Of a stretch of DNA of 64,000 nt, positions 1 through 8,811 are shown piece by piece. How positions within the stretch are numbered: position 1 is the stretch's first letter; every line of letters starts with the position of its first letter. The position numbers were made by a program, and so were the translations under genes. Below the pieces are notes generated by a model. That model was not told where the DNA came from, did not search any database, and saw only the letters and a program-made list of their open reading frames with translations. This DNA comes from Vibrio jasicida CAIM 1864 = LMG 25398 (GTDB lineage Bacteria > Pseudomonadota > Gammaproteobacteria > Enterobacterales > Vibrionaceae): assembly GCF_000400365.1 (NCBI RefSeq), contig NZ_BAOG01000045.1, positions 1-64,000 of the forward strand. The letters are read 5' to 3'.

Positions 1-341
1 TAGAATAACTACTTATCGAAAAATTGCGCCTTGTTCTCAAGCATTTTCCCTACGCTATTTCTGATCACTTATTTACTGTGATTGGTATTACAAGAACTCG
101 ATGACTGATCTTTATGAACTCTTAAAATTCAGTTGCTAGTACCTTATACCAAACGAAAAAATACAAATAGTCTCAGGTAGTTAGACATTAGTCGTAGGGT
201 TCGGGCTAACGGTATGAGCGTTGTGGTGGGATTTGATAGAACTAGCCTAAGGTCATTGGCGAGAGCGAACGAAAGGTGTGGAAGCGTGGTAAGCCAACAG
301 CAACAGAAAGCTTGGGTTAACGGCTTTTTATCCAATTAAGA
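1..341. other. Intergenic stretch with a possible transposase remnant
   Basis: No intact gene is visible. On the plus strand, about 247-312, one frame reads KVIGESERKVWKRGK before a stop. This resembles the KVxGExExK-x-x-K-x-GK stretch of IS5/IS903-group transposases, but stops lie directly upstream and the similarity ends soon after. I treat it as a possible degenerate insertion-sequence scrap, from motif memory only. The rest holds nothing I can name. Confidence 0.3.
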
Positions 342-366
342 AAGGGGCTCATGTAGCCCCTTTTTG
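342..366. terminator. Rho-independent terminator downstream of msrQ
   Basis: AGGGGCT and AGCCCCT form a hairpin with a short loop and a T-run on the plus side. On the minus strand it lies just past the msrQ stop, where it would end the msrPQ transcript. The A-run on the other side makes it potentially bidirectional. Confidence 0.75.
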
Positions 367-404
367 TCTGTTGATTCATTTATCGCAATTGGTCTAACAG
401 CGCA

Positions 405-1022
405 TCAACTGGATAACATTTTTCGAAACACTCGCTGCTTCAATGTCTTCCAGCGCACCAGCAACAAACCAATGGCGATTAGGATATAGATGGTTGGCTC
501 TGCTACCTCTGACTTCACCGACCAATAGAAATGAATCGGTGCCAATATCGCAGCTAAGTAAACCCAGTTATGCAGCTTTTGCCATTTAGGACCCATTTTA
601 CGTTGAATGGATTGAATCGAAGTTACCGCCAGAAGTAACAAGATTACCCACACTGCTGCACCAACGGTCAAATAAGGGCGTTTGACGATTTCAGAGGCAA
701 GCAAACTCCAATCTAACCCTAAATCAAGCACGGCAAACGCAACCAAATGAAGCACTGCCCAGAAAAAGCTGTATAGCCCGAGTAGTCTCCTAACTCGAAC
801 TAACAAACCCTGCTTGGTCCAACGCGCAAGCGGAGAAACTAACAAAGTAATAAACAGCGTATTCAGCGCGCTGATACCCGTGTAATGGATAATGCCTTGA
901 ACAGGGTCACCACCTAAGTTGTCGGTATTAATCGCAATAACCAGCAGACCTAAGAAACCGAGAGAGACAAGGTGGATCAGGACTTTAAGCGCAATGATGT
1001 GTTTTGGCGTCAGCTTTCTCAA
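405..1022 (-). CDS. msrQ: MsrQ, heme-binding membrane subunit of the MsrPQ methionine sulfoxide reductase
   Basis: A 205-residue polytopic inner-membrane protein of the ferric-reductase-like family (YedZ). Family knowledge: MsrQ passes electrons from the respiratory chain, through b-type heme, to periplasmic MsrP, which repairs oxidised methionines. The sequence shows about six hydrophobic segments and histidines placed as in the family, for example in [19 protein letters not shown] and PIHFYW. Its start overlaps the end of msrP by 4 bp (ATGA type), so the two are translationally coupled. A terminator follows the stop. Confidence 0.93.
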   Translation of the reverse strand: MRKLTPKHIIALKVLIHLVSLGFLGLLVIAINTDNLGGDPVQGIIHYTGISALNTLFITLLVSPLARWTKQGLLVRVRRLLGLYSFFWAVLHLVAFAVLDLGLDWSLLASEIVKRPYLTVGAAVWVILLLLAVTSIQSIQRKMGPKWQKLHNWVYLAAILAPIHFYWSVKSEVAEPTIYILIAIGLLLVRWKTLKQRVFRKMLSS

Positions 1023-2023
1023 TAGAACTTCCTCAGATCCATATTCTTATAGAGATGTGCCACCTCTTCTTCGTAGCCGTTGAACATCAATGTTGGCTGC
1101 CTGCGAGTGCTGAGCACACTGCCCTCTCCGATAAAACGCTCGCTTGCTTGGCTCCAGCGTGGATGGTCGACATTCGGGTTCACATTAGCGTAAAAACCGT
1201 ATTCATTCGGTGCTAAACGATTCCACGTTGTTGGCGGCTCCCGGTCGGTTAGACGAATTCGAACAATAGACTTGATGCTTTTGAAGCCGTACTTCCACGG
1301 CACAACTAAGCGAAGTGGCGCACCGTTTTGTGGCGCAAGCGTCTTACCGTATAAACCCACAGAAATCAGTGCGAGCGGGTTCATTGCTTCATCAAGGCGA
1401 AGCCCTTCGACGTAAGGATATTCAATACTGCTGAACGAGCCTTGAGCTGGGAACTGTTTAGGATCGTAGAGGGTTTCAAAAGCCACATATTTCGCGCTAC
1501 TTTTTGGGTCCGCCATTTTGATTATGTCCGCTAAAGGAAAACCAATCCACGGAATGTTCATTGACCACGCTTCCACACAACGTAAGCGGTAGATTCGCTC
1601 TTCAAGTGTGAACTTTTTAAAGATGTCATCGTAGTCGAGCTTAATTGGGTTATTCACCAAACCATCGATCTCAACCGTCCATGGGTCAGACACAAACTCA
1701 GAAGAGTTTCTCGCGGGATCAGACTTATCGGTACCAAACTCATAGAAGTTATTGTATTTCAGAATCTTACTTTCAGGAGTAAGAGAAAGATCCGCTTGGT
1801 ACTGTTGTGGCTTCGCCGCGCTAAGGTCAATTCGATTGTCTGAGACTGGCTTTTCCTTTGACGAGAAGATGTCCAAAATACCAGCTTGTGCATTCGCAGC
1901 GAGCGGCATACCGACAACCGCAATGCCAAGCTTTTTCAATATCTCTCGACGCTCTTTATAGACGGACTCTGGCGTCGCTTCGTTTTCAGATAAAGCCCAG
2001 CGATGATTCTTCTTAATCCACAT
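1019..2023 (-). CDS. msrP: MsrP, periplasmic molybdopterin methionine sulfoxide reductase
   Basis: 334 residues, the usual length for YedY/MsrP. The N-terminal region carries a twin-arginine-type signal ([11 protein letters not shown], then a hydrophobic stretch ending in ANAQA), so Tat export is expected after molybdenum cofactor loading. The oxidoreductase molybdopterin domain fills the rest, with [10 protein letters not shown] holding the Mo-ligating cysteine. It reduces free and protein-bound methionine sulfoxide, using electrons from MsrQ encoded immediately downstream. The ATG follows GGGGAAGATT on the minus strand, a good ribosome binding site. Confidence 0.94.
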   Translation of the reverse strand: MWIKKNHRWALSENEATPESVYKERREILKKLGIAVVGMPLAANAQAGILDIFSSKEKPVSDNRIDLSAAKPQQYQADLSLTPESKILKYNNFYEFGTDKSDPARNSSEFVSDPWTVEIDGLVNNPIKLDYDDIFKKFTLEERIYRLRCVEAWSMNIPWIGFPLADIIKMADPKSSAKYVAFETLYDPKQFPAQGSFSSIEYPYVEGLRLDEAMNPLALISVGLYGKTLAPQNGAPLRLVVPWKYGFKSIKSIVRIRLTDREPPTTWNRLAPNEYGFYANVNPNVDHPRWSQASERFIGEGSVLSTRRQPTLMFNGYEEEVAHLYKNMDLRKFY

Positions 2024-2299
2024 AATCTTCCCCGAATGTGTTCATACTTTAGTAAATAGCGAACTGGTAATACGTTGATTTAAACAGACCGTAGCAAAAA
2101 CAAATTTATTTCATAAAAAACAAAAAGAGACACGCATTCAAGTTAAGCTTTTTGCCCAGCAGAGTTGCACTCATACTGCCTCTTTTTAGTTCATTATTAA
2201 CCAAATCTAAAAACTGATTTAGGGAATAGCCCTCTTATCATTAACAATCGCAACTCTATACTGGCATTGTTCCCGAACTTTCGAATCAAGAGCCTTGTG

Positions 2300-3667
2300 A
2301 TGATAGCGATTTCCTCGACCTTAAAATCCGTTCTCGAAAAAACACTGCCGCTGACTGTCGGTCTTTTTGCGATCATGTCAGTACAACTTATCGACGCAGT
2401 GTTTATCGGCATGCTCGGCGTGAATGAGCTTACCGTGCAAGGTATCACCATGCCGTTCCAAGCTGGCTTTATTGGCATTCAAGTCGGCATTGGTGTCGCG
2501 GCAACGTCGATCATCTCACATGCTTTTGGCGCGAATAATACGCAACGCGCGACAAATACCGCTTCACTTGCGTTACTGGTCGGTAGCGCTTTTATCGCTC
2601 TCATTGGATTTGCGTTGTGGTTGATGGAGCAAAGTGTGTTTTCTGCATTTGTCTCTCTGAAAGACAGCGGCGCACAATATCAGCAGCTCGAAACGTTATT
2701 TGGTCAGTTCTGGGGCCTATGGTTGTTGAGCGCACTATCCAGTGCCGTGCTGTATTTAATGACCTGTGTTTACCGTGCGAATGGTGATACTAAAGTCACG
2801 GGCTCTGTCTTTGTTATCGCAAGCCTTATCAACCTCGTGCTCGATCCGATCTTTATGTTCGTTCTAAACATGGGAATTGCGGGTGCTGCATTAGCATCGA
2901 TGCTTGGCTTTGCCATCAGCGCGCTTTACATGATGAAAAAAGCCAAAGGTCGTCAATGGTTCGCGCCTTTCTCTTCGGCTTTAGCTAGCAAAGACGATGC
3001 TGCTCTGCTGATCAAAACCACGATTCCAACCATGATGAATCAGATATTACCGTCAGTCAGTGCTTTCGTGACAGTTATGTTCATCGCTCATCTTGGTACT
3101 AATGAAATCGCATTTTGGAGTTTGTTAAACCGAGTGGAAAGCTTCTTGCTGATCTTCACGCTGGCACTCACCATGTCATTGCCACCAATTATTGGCCGTG
3201 AACTCGGTGCCGAGCGTTTTGATTCAATCCAAGCACTCGTCCAATCGGCTTCTCGCTTTGTGATTTTGTTCCACTTGGTCATCGCAACTTTGTTGGTGGT
3301 GAGTTTACCAATTGTTGTTCCTCTACTATCGGCGGACAACACAATGCAAGAGTGGTTAAAGCTAGCGCTTTGGGTGATTCCGTTTAGCTACGGCCCTTTA
3401 GGTTTGTGTATGGTTGTCACTTCTATCTTCAACGCATTGGGTAAACCAAAAACTGCCCTGTTCGTTTGCTTTGTGAGATTGGTAGTTCTGTACATCCCAG
3501 CGATTGCTATTGGTTCATTACAGGGTGACATTTTTACAATCGTCATCGCGGCGACAATTGCTAACGTTCTCGCAGGTTTGCTTGCATGGTTACAACTTAC
3601 TAGCTATGTAAAACAAAACTTGTCTGCGACTCAAACGTCGATGTTGGAAGTGGAAGCAGTGAAGTAG
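2300..3667 (+). CDS. MATE family multidrug/Na+ efflux transporter
   Basis: About 455 residues with roughly twelve membrane segments and the two-repeat MATE layout (LPLTVGLFAIMSVQLIDAVF near the start; TIPTMMNQILPSVSAFVTVM opening the second half). MATE proteins export cationic drugs in exchange for Na+ or H+. The open frame extends upstream to 2267, but ATG at 2300 gives the usual N-terminus. It is not closely similar to the second MATE gene at 24.7 kb. The drug range cannot be read from sequence, so no symbol is given. Confidence 0.88.
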   Translation: MIAISSTLKSVLEKTLPLTVGLFAIMSVQLIDAVFIGMLGVNELTVQGITMPFQAGFIGIQVGIGVAATSIISHAFGANNTQRATNTASLALLVGSAFIALIGFALWLMEQSVFSAFVSLKDSGAQYQQLETLFGQFWGLWLLSALSSAVLYLMTCVYRANGDTKVTGSVFVIASLINLVLDPIFMFVLNMGIAGAALASMLGFAISALYMMKKAKGRQWFAPFSSALASKDDAALLIKTTIPTMMNQILPSVSAFVTVMFIAHLGTNEIAFWSLLNRVESFLLIFTLALTMSLPPIIGRELGAERFDSIQALVQSASRFVILFHLVIATLLVVSLPIVVPLLSADNTMQEWLKLALWVIPFSYGPLGLCMVVTSIFNALGKPKTALFVCFVRLVVLYIPAIAIGSLQGDIFTIVIAATIANVLAGLLAWLQLTSYVKQNLSATQTSMLEVEAVK

Positions 3668-3691
3668 CAGCGGGTTTTGGATTGAAAAGAT

Positions 3692-3727
3692 AAACGCCCA
3701 CTCTGCTGAATAAGTGTGGGCGTTTTT
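3692..3727 (+). terminator. Terminator after the MATE gene
   Basis: AAACGCCCAC pairs with GTGGGCGTTT around a loop and a T-run follows. It lies 25 bp past the stop. Confidence 0.8.
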
Positions 3728-3783
3728 GTTCCAGGAGTTAGAGTGTGTGTCACTTTCCTTTATAAGGTGTTTTGGACATAAGC

Positions 3784-5137
3784 CTATCGTCCGTTTACTT
3801 TATTAGTAATATCAATAGGTTTATCGCCAATATCTAACTTGTAAGGTGCCTCTTTTTCTAGTTTTTTAAAGTCCAATTTATTTAGGTCTAAGCTGAATAT
3901 CTGTGGTGATTCATACATTCTCACAGAGTACTTTTTATTGACCAAATCAGATACGGTTGCCCACTGTGTATAGTCGTGAACCAGATTGCCAGTGGAGTCT
4001 CTGCTCGTTCCCTGCGGAATATCCACGGTATTTAAAATGTGAAAAGCTAATGTTGTCGCGTCTTCTTTGCCTACACGAATATCTCTGCTCAGTGCCTCTT
4101 TTCTATATTGCATAGAATCCAAGTTGGCAGCCAAAATATCCTCATCATCCGTTAACTGATACACAGGGAAAGAGAAATTGGCCATCATCGACGCTCTCAC
4201 AAAACGATCTAAAGGAGTCGAACTACCAGGAACTTTAGAAAAGCCTGTACCTTGAGCATTAGAGTTGCACTTAAATCGGCTTGCTGCATTATCATAGGTT
4301 TCAACATTAGGAGTCGCAGCGTGACTGTCATTATCTTGGAAAGTTAAATGGCACCACATCAACATAGTTGTATCGGACATTCTCTTGCTGCCAAGCAATC
4401 AACGGGTCGTTCGTTAGCACTCCGATTGGGTTAAGGTCTGTAATCGTGAGTTTGCCGTCCACGTATTCCAATACAATACCATTGCCCAAAGCATCTTGAA
4501 CATGAAAATGAAAATACATTGCACTTGGTACTTTAGAGAAAGGATTGGCAACTAAGATTTTATCTTCATCTGGGATATCGCTTTCTTTTAAGTCAGAGTC
4601 ATTCTCATTGACTACCAATTTATCGTATTGGAGACCATCAATAACATCTTGGCACGTAGCGCAGTTAGACAGGATCCATGTAGTGATACTCGGATAATAA
4701 ATCACCCCTTTGCAGTTTTTGAACTCTCCATCTTGCTTCAATGGTTCTTGATATTCAGATTGTACCAAAACCATAGTTCCAGACGTCAATCCTTCTTTAT
4801 TCATCCCATTGCTTGCAATATCGGCCAACATCTGTGTTACACCAACGCTTTTTTTGATTGAGGTAGAAAACCCATTCAAAGCAACAAAATCGTACTTGCC
4901 TTTCCATGTGTATAACTTGGTATTCACTAGGGAGATGTCTGGTCGTATAACAAATTCATCACTCTCAAAACTGTATGGCGTCAACTCCTTCGCTGCACCT
5001 TGTGTGTACTCATGCCCTTTGCTGCGGAAAAATAACTCTGATTTAAGACTTGGTCCTAACTCCATTGAACGACCGACTACGGGTATGTTCTTGTTTGGAT
5101 CCAATGTCATCCCTGTAATGGAAAAATTAGTACACAT
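3784..5137 (-). pseudogene. Choloylglycine hydrolase / linear amide C-N hydrolase family gene, interrupted by one frameshift
   Basis: Two overlapping minus-strand frames encode parts of one Ntn-hydrolase. The first begins MCTNFSITG, putting Cys at position 2 as in bile-salt hydrolases and penicillin V acylases, where it becomes the N-terminal nucleophile. ATG at 5137 is chosen because AAGGA lies 8 bp upstream and the upstream GTG would bury the Cys. That frame runs to VVPFNF and then hits a stop. The protein resumes in another frame at QDNDSHAATPN, followed by the family-like DRFVRASM and TQWATVSDLVNKKY. One extra base near 4338-4339 explains the break. Repaired length is about 448 residues. 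It is either a recent pseudogene or an assembly error. Confidence 0.75.
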
Positions 5138-5618
5138 ATTCACTGTCCTTGATAAGTAGAGAAATGGCTCCCAATGGTTACAAACATAAGTGAGTTACCT
5201 TAAGTAGTTGGTCCAGCTTATGCTGCGTATCTTTGCCTACCGAAATAATCTTCATCAGGATTGAGGATTTGATGGTTACATCCACTAAAATAAAACACGG
5301 CGCATATCGAAATTTCTCAAGTTATGATTCTCTTTATGCGGAGTGAATTTTAGGCACAACTCCGTGTCGGTAGACATTAGAGTTTGAACAGCTTCTAGGA
5401 AAGTATTGGACAGAAGCTTCTTAGGAAGTTTGTACAGCTTAGGTTAGTTGATATTAGAAAAATTAGGGCGATGTTTGATTTTTAAACCATCCCCCTTATG
5501 ATATTGGCAATGTTTTCTTATATCAGATATGTAATATTAGCGTGATCTAATTCAACACATTGGATAAATGTTATTTGAGAAAGACCAACAGCATTAAACA
5601 ACCAAATTCAACATCTTC
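5138..5618. other. Intergenic region, no gene seen
   Basis: About 480 bp between the hydrolase start and the MFS stop, AT-rich. It should hold the hydrolase promoter. I see no convincing hairpin terminator, RNA gene or conserved small frame. Confidence 0.5.
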
Positions 5619-6812
5619 CTATAATCTTTTGCCTATTAATATCAGCCTTTCACTAAAAATTGGAATAGCCATAATCAATGCAGAGATATAAAGTGAATAC
5701 TGTACGTTAAATATATCTGTTATCTGACCAAAAAAGAAAGATCCTATTGTCATCGCTAAGTACATAAAAGTGTATGATATTGATATAGTTAACCCTATGT
5801 TGTTTCTTTCTCTACCCATACGTTGAATTTCTCGGTTTATAATAGTCACCTTTATTGACCATAAAAAGCCAAAGATAGCAATAAAAAAGGATGCGATTAT
5901 AGTTGAATAGCTGATAGAAAAGTTAGTTATTAAGAGCGTTAATGATAGGGTTATCGTGACTGATTTATATGTAAAACTATTAATTTTAATCGATGATATT
6001 CTCTCCCTGATCAGGAATGCGGGTACTGCCCCAAGAATCATTAGAGACATTAGTAGTGATTGGAATGATTGATTTAAACCTAATTCATGTGATGAGATAT
6101 AAGGCATTAATGACCATAATGAACTGCCACTCAAAAAGAGAATAACAGAATCAAATAAACATTTCTTATATTCTTGGTTCATGGAAATACTATTGTAAAA
6201 ACTTTGCTTTGGCTCTTTTTTTCTTACTCTTTCTACTTTGTAGTTAACTGATTTAATTGATATTGGTATGGTTATCACCATTAAAATAGCAATTATTAAC
6301 AATGACTCAAAAAAGCCTAAAAGAGAATATAAGTAACCCGATGTTAAGGTTCCTAATATTCTTACAAAAGCAAGAGAAATGCTATTTATACTTGCTGAGG
6401 TGTTAAGCTGACTAACATCGATAACGCTGGCGATATATGATTGCATTGCAATTACTCTTACTGCTGCTATCGAAGAAATGAAAAAAGTTATTATTAAAAT
6501 ATATTGTATCGATTGAAAAAATAGCATTAAAAAAACAAAAGAAACGATAGAGAGATTTGATATGAGAATTATATTTTCTTTATCATATTTATCGCTAATT
6601 ATCCCTGAAGCAATGCTAAATAAGGCGATTGGAGCGTTAATAGATATAAATGCCATCACGCCAATTGAAGCGGAGTTTGAATACTCAACAAGTAATAGCA
6701 TTATTGAAGTATTAAAAAACCATATTGAAAAGTTACCAATTATATTATTGCAAATGGCCAGCTTATATTTTTTATTATGTTGTAAAGGTGTAATTAATAA
6801 ACAATCATTCAT
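5619..6812 (-). CDS. MFS transporter, EntS/MFS_3-like, AT-rich
   Basis: About 397 residues with roughly twelve hydrophobic segments and an MFS loop 2-3 motif (SGIISDKYDKENIILISN, for the G-x-x-x-D-R/K-x-x-R/K signature). It looks most like small-molecule exporters of the MFS_3 class; the substrate is unknown. ATG at 6812 is preferred over the GTG at 6830 because AAGGA sits 7-8 bp upstream. The gene is strikingly AT-rich, with many ATA, AAT and TTA codons compared with the core genes around it, which suggests horizontal acquisition. Confidence 0.8.
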   Translation of the reverse strand: MNDCLLITPLQHNKKYKLAICNNIIGNFSIWFFNTSIMLLLVEYSNSASIGVMAFISINAPIALFSIASGIISDKYDKENIILISNLSIVSFVFLMLFFQSIQYILIITFFISSIAAVRVIAMQSYIASVIDVSQLNTSASINSISLAFVRILGTLTSGYLYSLLGFFESLLIIAILMVITIPISIKSVNYKVERVRKKEPKQSFYNSISMNQEYKKCLFDSVILFLSGSSLWSLMPYISSHELGLNQSFQSLLMSLMILGAVPAFLIRERISSIKINSFTYKSVTITLSLTLLITNFSISYSTIIASFFIAIFGFLWSIKVTIINREIQRMGRERNNIGLTISISYTFMYLAMTIGSFFFGQITDIFNVQYSLYISALIMAIPIFSERLILIGKRL

Positions 6813-7180
6813 TTGGTATTCCTTGAACACTGATTTGTTACGAAGCCCTAGAGTTTATGCTGAAGGTACTTTCTCAGTGAGCAGGCTTACCTAAATTCAC
6901 TCAGCAATAGCTACCCCCAGCCAAATATGGGATGACTGATGGTTGCTATGAGATGAGACTAAATTAAAAATTATCATAGAAAATATATACCTTTTTGGTA
7001 TGCCTTCGTCAACATTTAAATGATGCATTAATAAACAGTAAATGAAGCTAATCTAAATTCATGTAAATAGGATATTAATGAGTAAAAGGTCTAACTCAAA
7101 ACGGGGCAAAACCAAGTTAGCCTGAATCATAGAGTCCCCGATTCTAAAGCTAAAAGAAAAAACAATCTAATTTCAATATA
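6813..7180. other. AT-rich intergenic region, no gene seen
   Basis: About 370 bp upstream of the MFS gene. It should hold that gene's promoter. No RNA or small coding sequence is recognisable. Confidence 0.45.
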
Positions 7181-7206
7181 AGGGGACTCAAATGAGTCCC
7201 TTTTGT
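7181..7206. terminator. Terminator after the unknown 388-residue gene
   Basis: AGGGGACTCA and TGAGTCCCTTTT form a hairpin with a T-run on the plus side and A/T-rich sequence on the other. It lies just beyond the stop at 7225 of the minus-strand gene. Confidence 0.65.
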
Positions 7207-7224
7207 GTTTTTGAGCTGCTTACC

Positions 7225-8391
7225 TTATAAAACTGGCACGTGATGCGCTTCCACTTTAGTTTTGTGAATGTGGCTCATCTTATGGGTATTAACGAAATCT
7301 GTTCCGCTCCTAAAGCCCGTTTTCACTTTAGTCGTGAGCACGGCAATGTTGTTACCAAAGACGACGTCCGTGTAACGGGCATATTCACACATCGTAGTCT
7401 TAACACCACGCTCAGCGAATCCCTTCTCCATCCTACGAGAGTAAGTAACGAAGTCTGCAGGTGTGATTTTTTCGTTGAGTTTCGAGTTGCTTGTCACTTC
7501 ACTTATCACATCTGCTGGCTTCAACGATTTATCGAGGTTTTCTAATACCTCCACTGCTTTTTTAGGATGCACCGTTGGTGCTCTTTCACAGGTATACATT
7601 TCGTAGAGGTACTCAACAACTGTCTCAATATCTTCTTTATCGTGTCCACCCATCAAATAACTCCCGTTACCTACTGCACCGCCGGAAAATTTGCTCTCGC
7701 CATTAAGATGCTTAACTAAATTCCCGTCTGGCTTGATGCTGACACCAATATCGAAGAAGTAATCTCCAGCATTTAGGGCAAGTAAAGAGACCATATTCTT
7801 CGCAAAAGCTGGGCTGCCATGGTTGATACTTGCCTCATACAATTCAGTCACCTTCTTGGCAATGACTGGCGTCGCGATGTTTTTCTTGCTCAGCAATTCA
7901 TCAACTGAAACAAACTTAACATTATCAGGAAGCTCAACGCGTGAGTCATAACAGGTTCGCCCCTTAGTGCGTCTATCAACATATATAATGTGCTTTACCT
8001 TCGGGGTGATTTTTGCATTACTAATGACGTTCAATAGACCATGCTCCTTTTCAACGCTTGGAATAATATTGTCTTCACCACTTTCCGCTTTTGTATTAAC
8101 CCAACAATAAGCAACGGTCTTGGTTGGGAGCTTGGAAAAACTCGGTTTCGCGCACAACAAAGAACTAAGCCCACCCTTTTTCTTATTTTCTTTTAATTGA
8201 GTTAAGGTGACTTCAGTATTTTCACTGTTGCGTTCAGCCATGACTCTTTCTCGATTTGCAGCCCAACGCTTATTATCTTCTTGTGTCACTTTAAGCTCTT
8301 CTTTTCGAGCCAGACGTTGTTGTTCAGCGCGTTCTTGAGTTGACTGTTGTAGCTGTTCTGTATGGTTACTTGGTGAAGATTGATATCGCAT
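7225..8391 (-). CDS. Unrecognised soluble protein, possible glycosyltransferase-like effector
   Basis: I do not recognise this gene. ATG at 8391 is chosen because AGGGG lies upstream, giving 388 residues; the frame stays open to 8448. Residues 1-70 are polar and rich in Gln, Glu, Arg and Ser, probably helical. There is no signal peptide or membrane segment. The centre contains VAYCWVNT, KHIIYVDRR and NMVSLLALNAGDYFFDIGV. Their order faintly resembles nucleotide-sugar glycosyltransferases of the DXD type (a strand, then an L-A-x-x-G-G-x-Y-x-D motif), but the expected second Asp of DXD reads as Gly. A polar N-terminus before such a domain also fits secreted effectors. Both ideas are inference. 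A terminator follows. Confidence 0.55.
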   Translation of the reverse strand: MRYQSSPSNHTEQLQQSTQERAEQQRLARKEELKVTQEDNKRWAANRERVMAERNSENTEVTLTQLKENKKKGGLSSLLCAKPSFSKLPTKTVAYCWVNTKAESGEDNIIPSVEKEHGLLNVISNAKITPKVKHIIYVDRRTKGRTCYDSRVELPDNVKFVSVDELLSKKNIATPVIAKKVTELYEASINHGSPAFAKNMVSLLALNAGDYFFDIGVSIKPDGNLVKHLNGESKFSGGAVGNGSYLMGGHDKEDIETVVEYLYEMYTCERAPTVHPKKAVEVLENLDKSLKPADVISEVTSNSKLNEKITPADFVTYSRRMEKGFAERGVKTTMCEYARYTDVVFGNNIAVLTTKVKTGFRSGTDFVNTHKMSHIHKTKVEAHHVPVL

Positions 8392-8778
8392 TAAACTGCC
8401 CCTAAATACCAAATGTAAGAATTTGTTACAATATGATAGTTCTAACAATTAGATAAATAGTGGCGACAAATTAACCATTAAAATAGATATTTTTACTACT
8501 CAAAAGCTCATCATGAAATCTCAGAGGGCTATTATTCCCTTTCTTTTAAGATAACTGTTAGTTTAATTAATTCACAGAAAAAATGAATTTGAACGCTATT
8601 TATTCACGAGTTTTAAACAACGGAAAATTTTTGGTGAATACAACGACAGACGTTTACATCTCTATCCATAATTCAAATTCAATATTATTTAGAGCGACAG
8701 CTACTCCCATCTAGTTACCCCTTTAGAACGACAAACAAATGTATTTGAATAGGCTCAAACATAGAGCTTTCAAAAACT
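8392..8778. other. Intergenic region, no gene seen
   Basis: AT-rich sequence between the unknown gene and the terminator of the protease gene. It should carry the promoter of the unknown gene. Nothing else stands out. Confidence 0.45.
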
Positions 8779-8803
8779 AAGCCCACCGTAAAGTGGGCTT
8801 GGT
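8779..8803 (-). terminator. Terminator of the serine protease gene
   Basis: AAGCCCAC and GTGGGCTT form a hairpin about 10 bp past the protease stop. On the minus strand it is followed by a T-rich tract. Confidence 0.7.
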
Positions 8804-8811
8804 GTTGTAAG

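Noticed and set aside
144..335. 63-codon minus-strand frame near the left edge
   Set aside because: Low-complexity, no ribosome site, opposite to the possible transposase scrap; no recognisable domain.
4809..5159. Plus-strand 116-codon frame opposite the hydrolase gene
   Set aside because: Antisense shadow of the N-terminal Ntn-hydrolase coding region.
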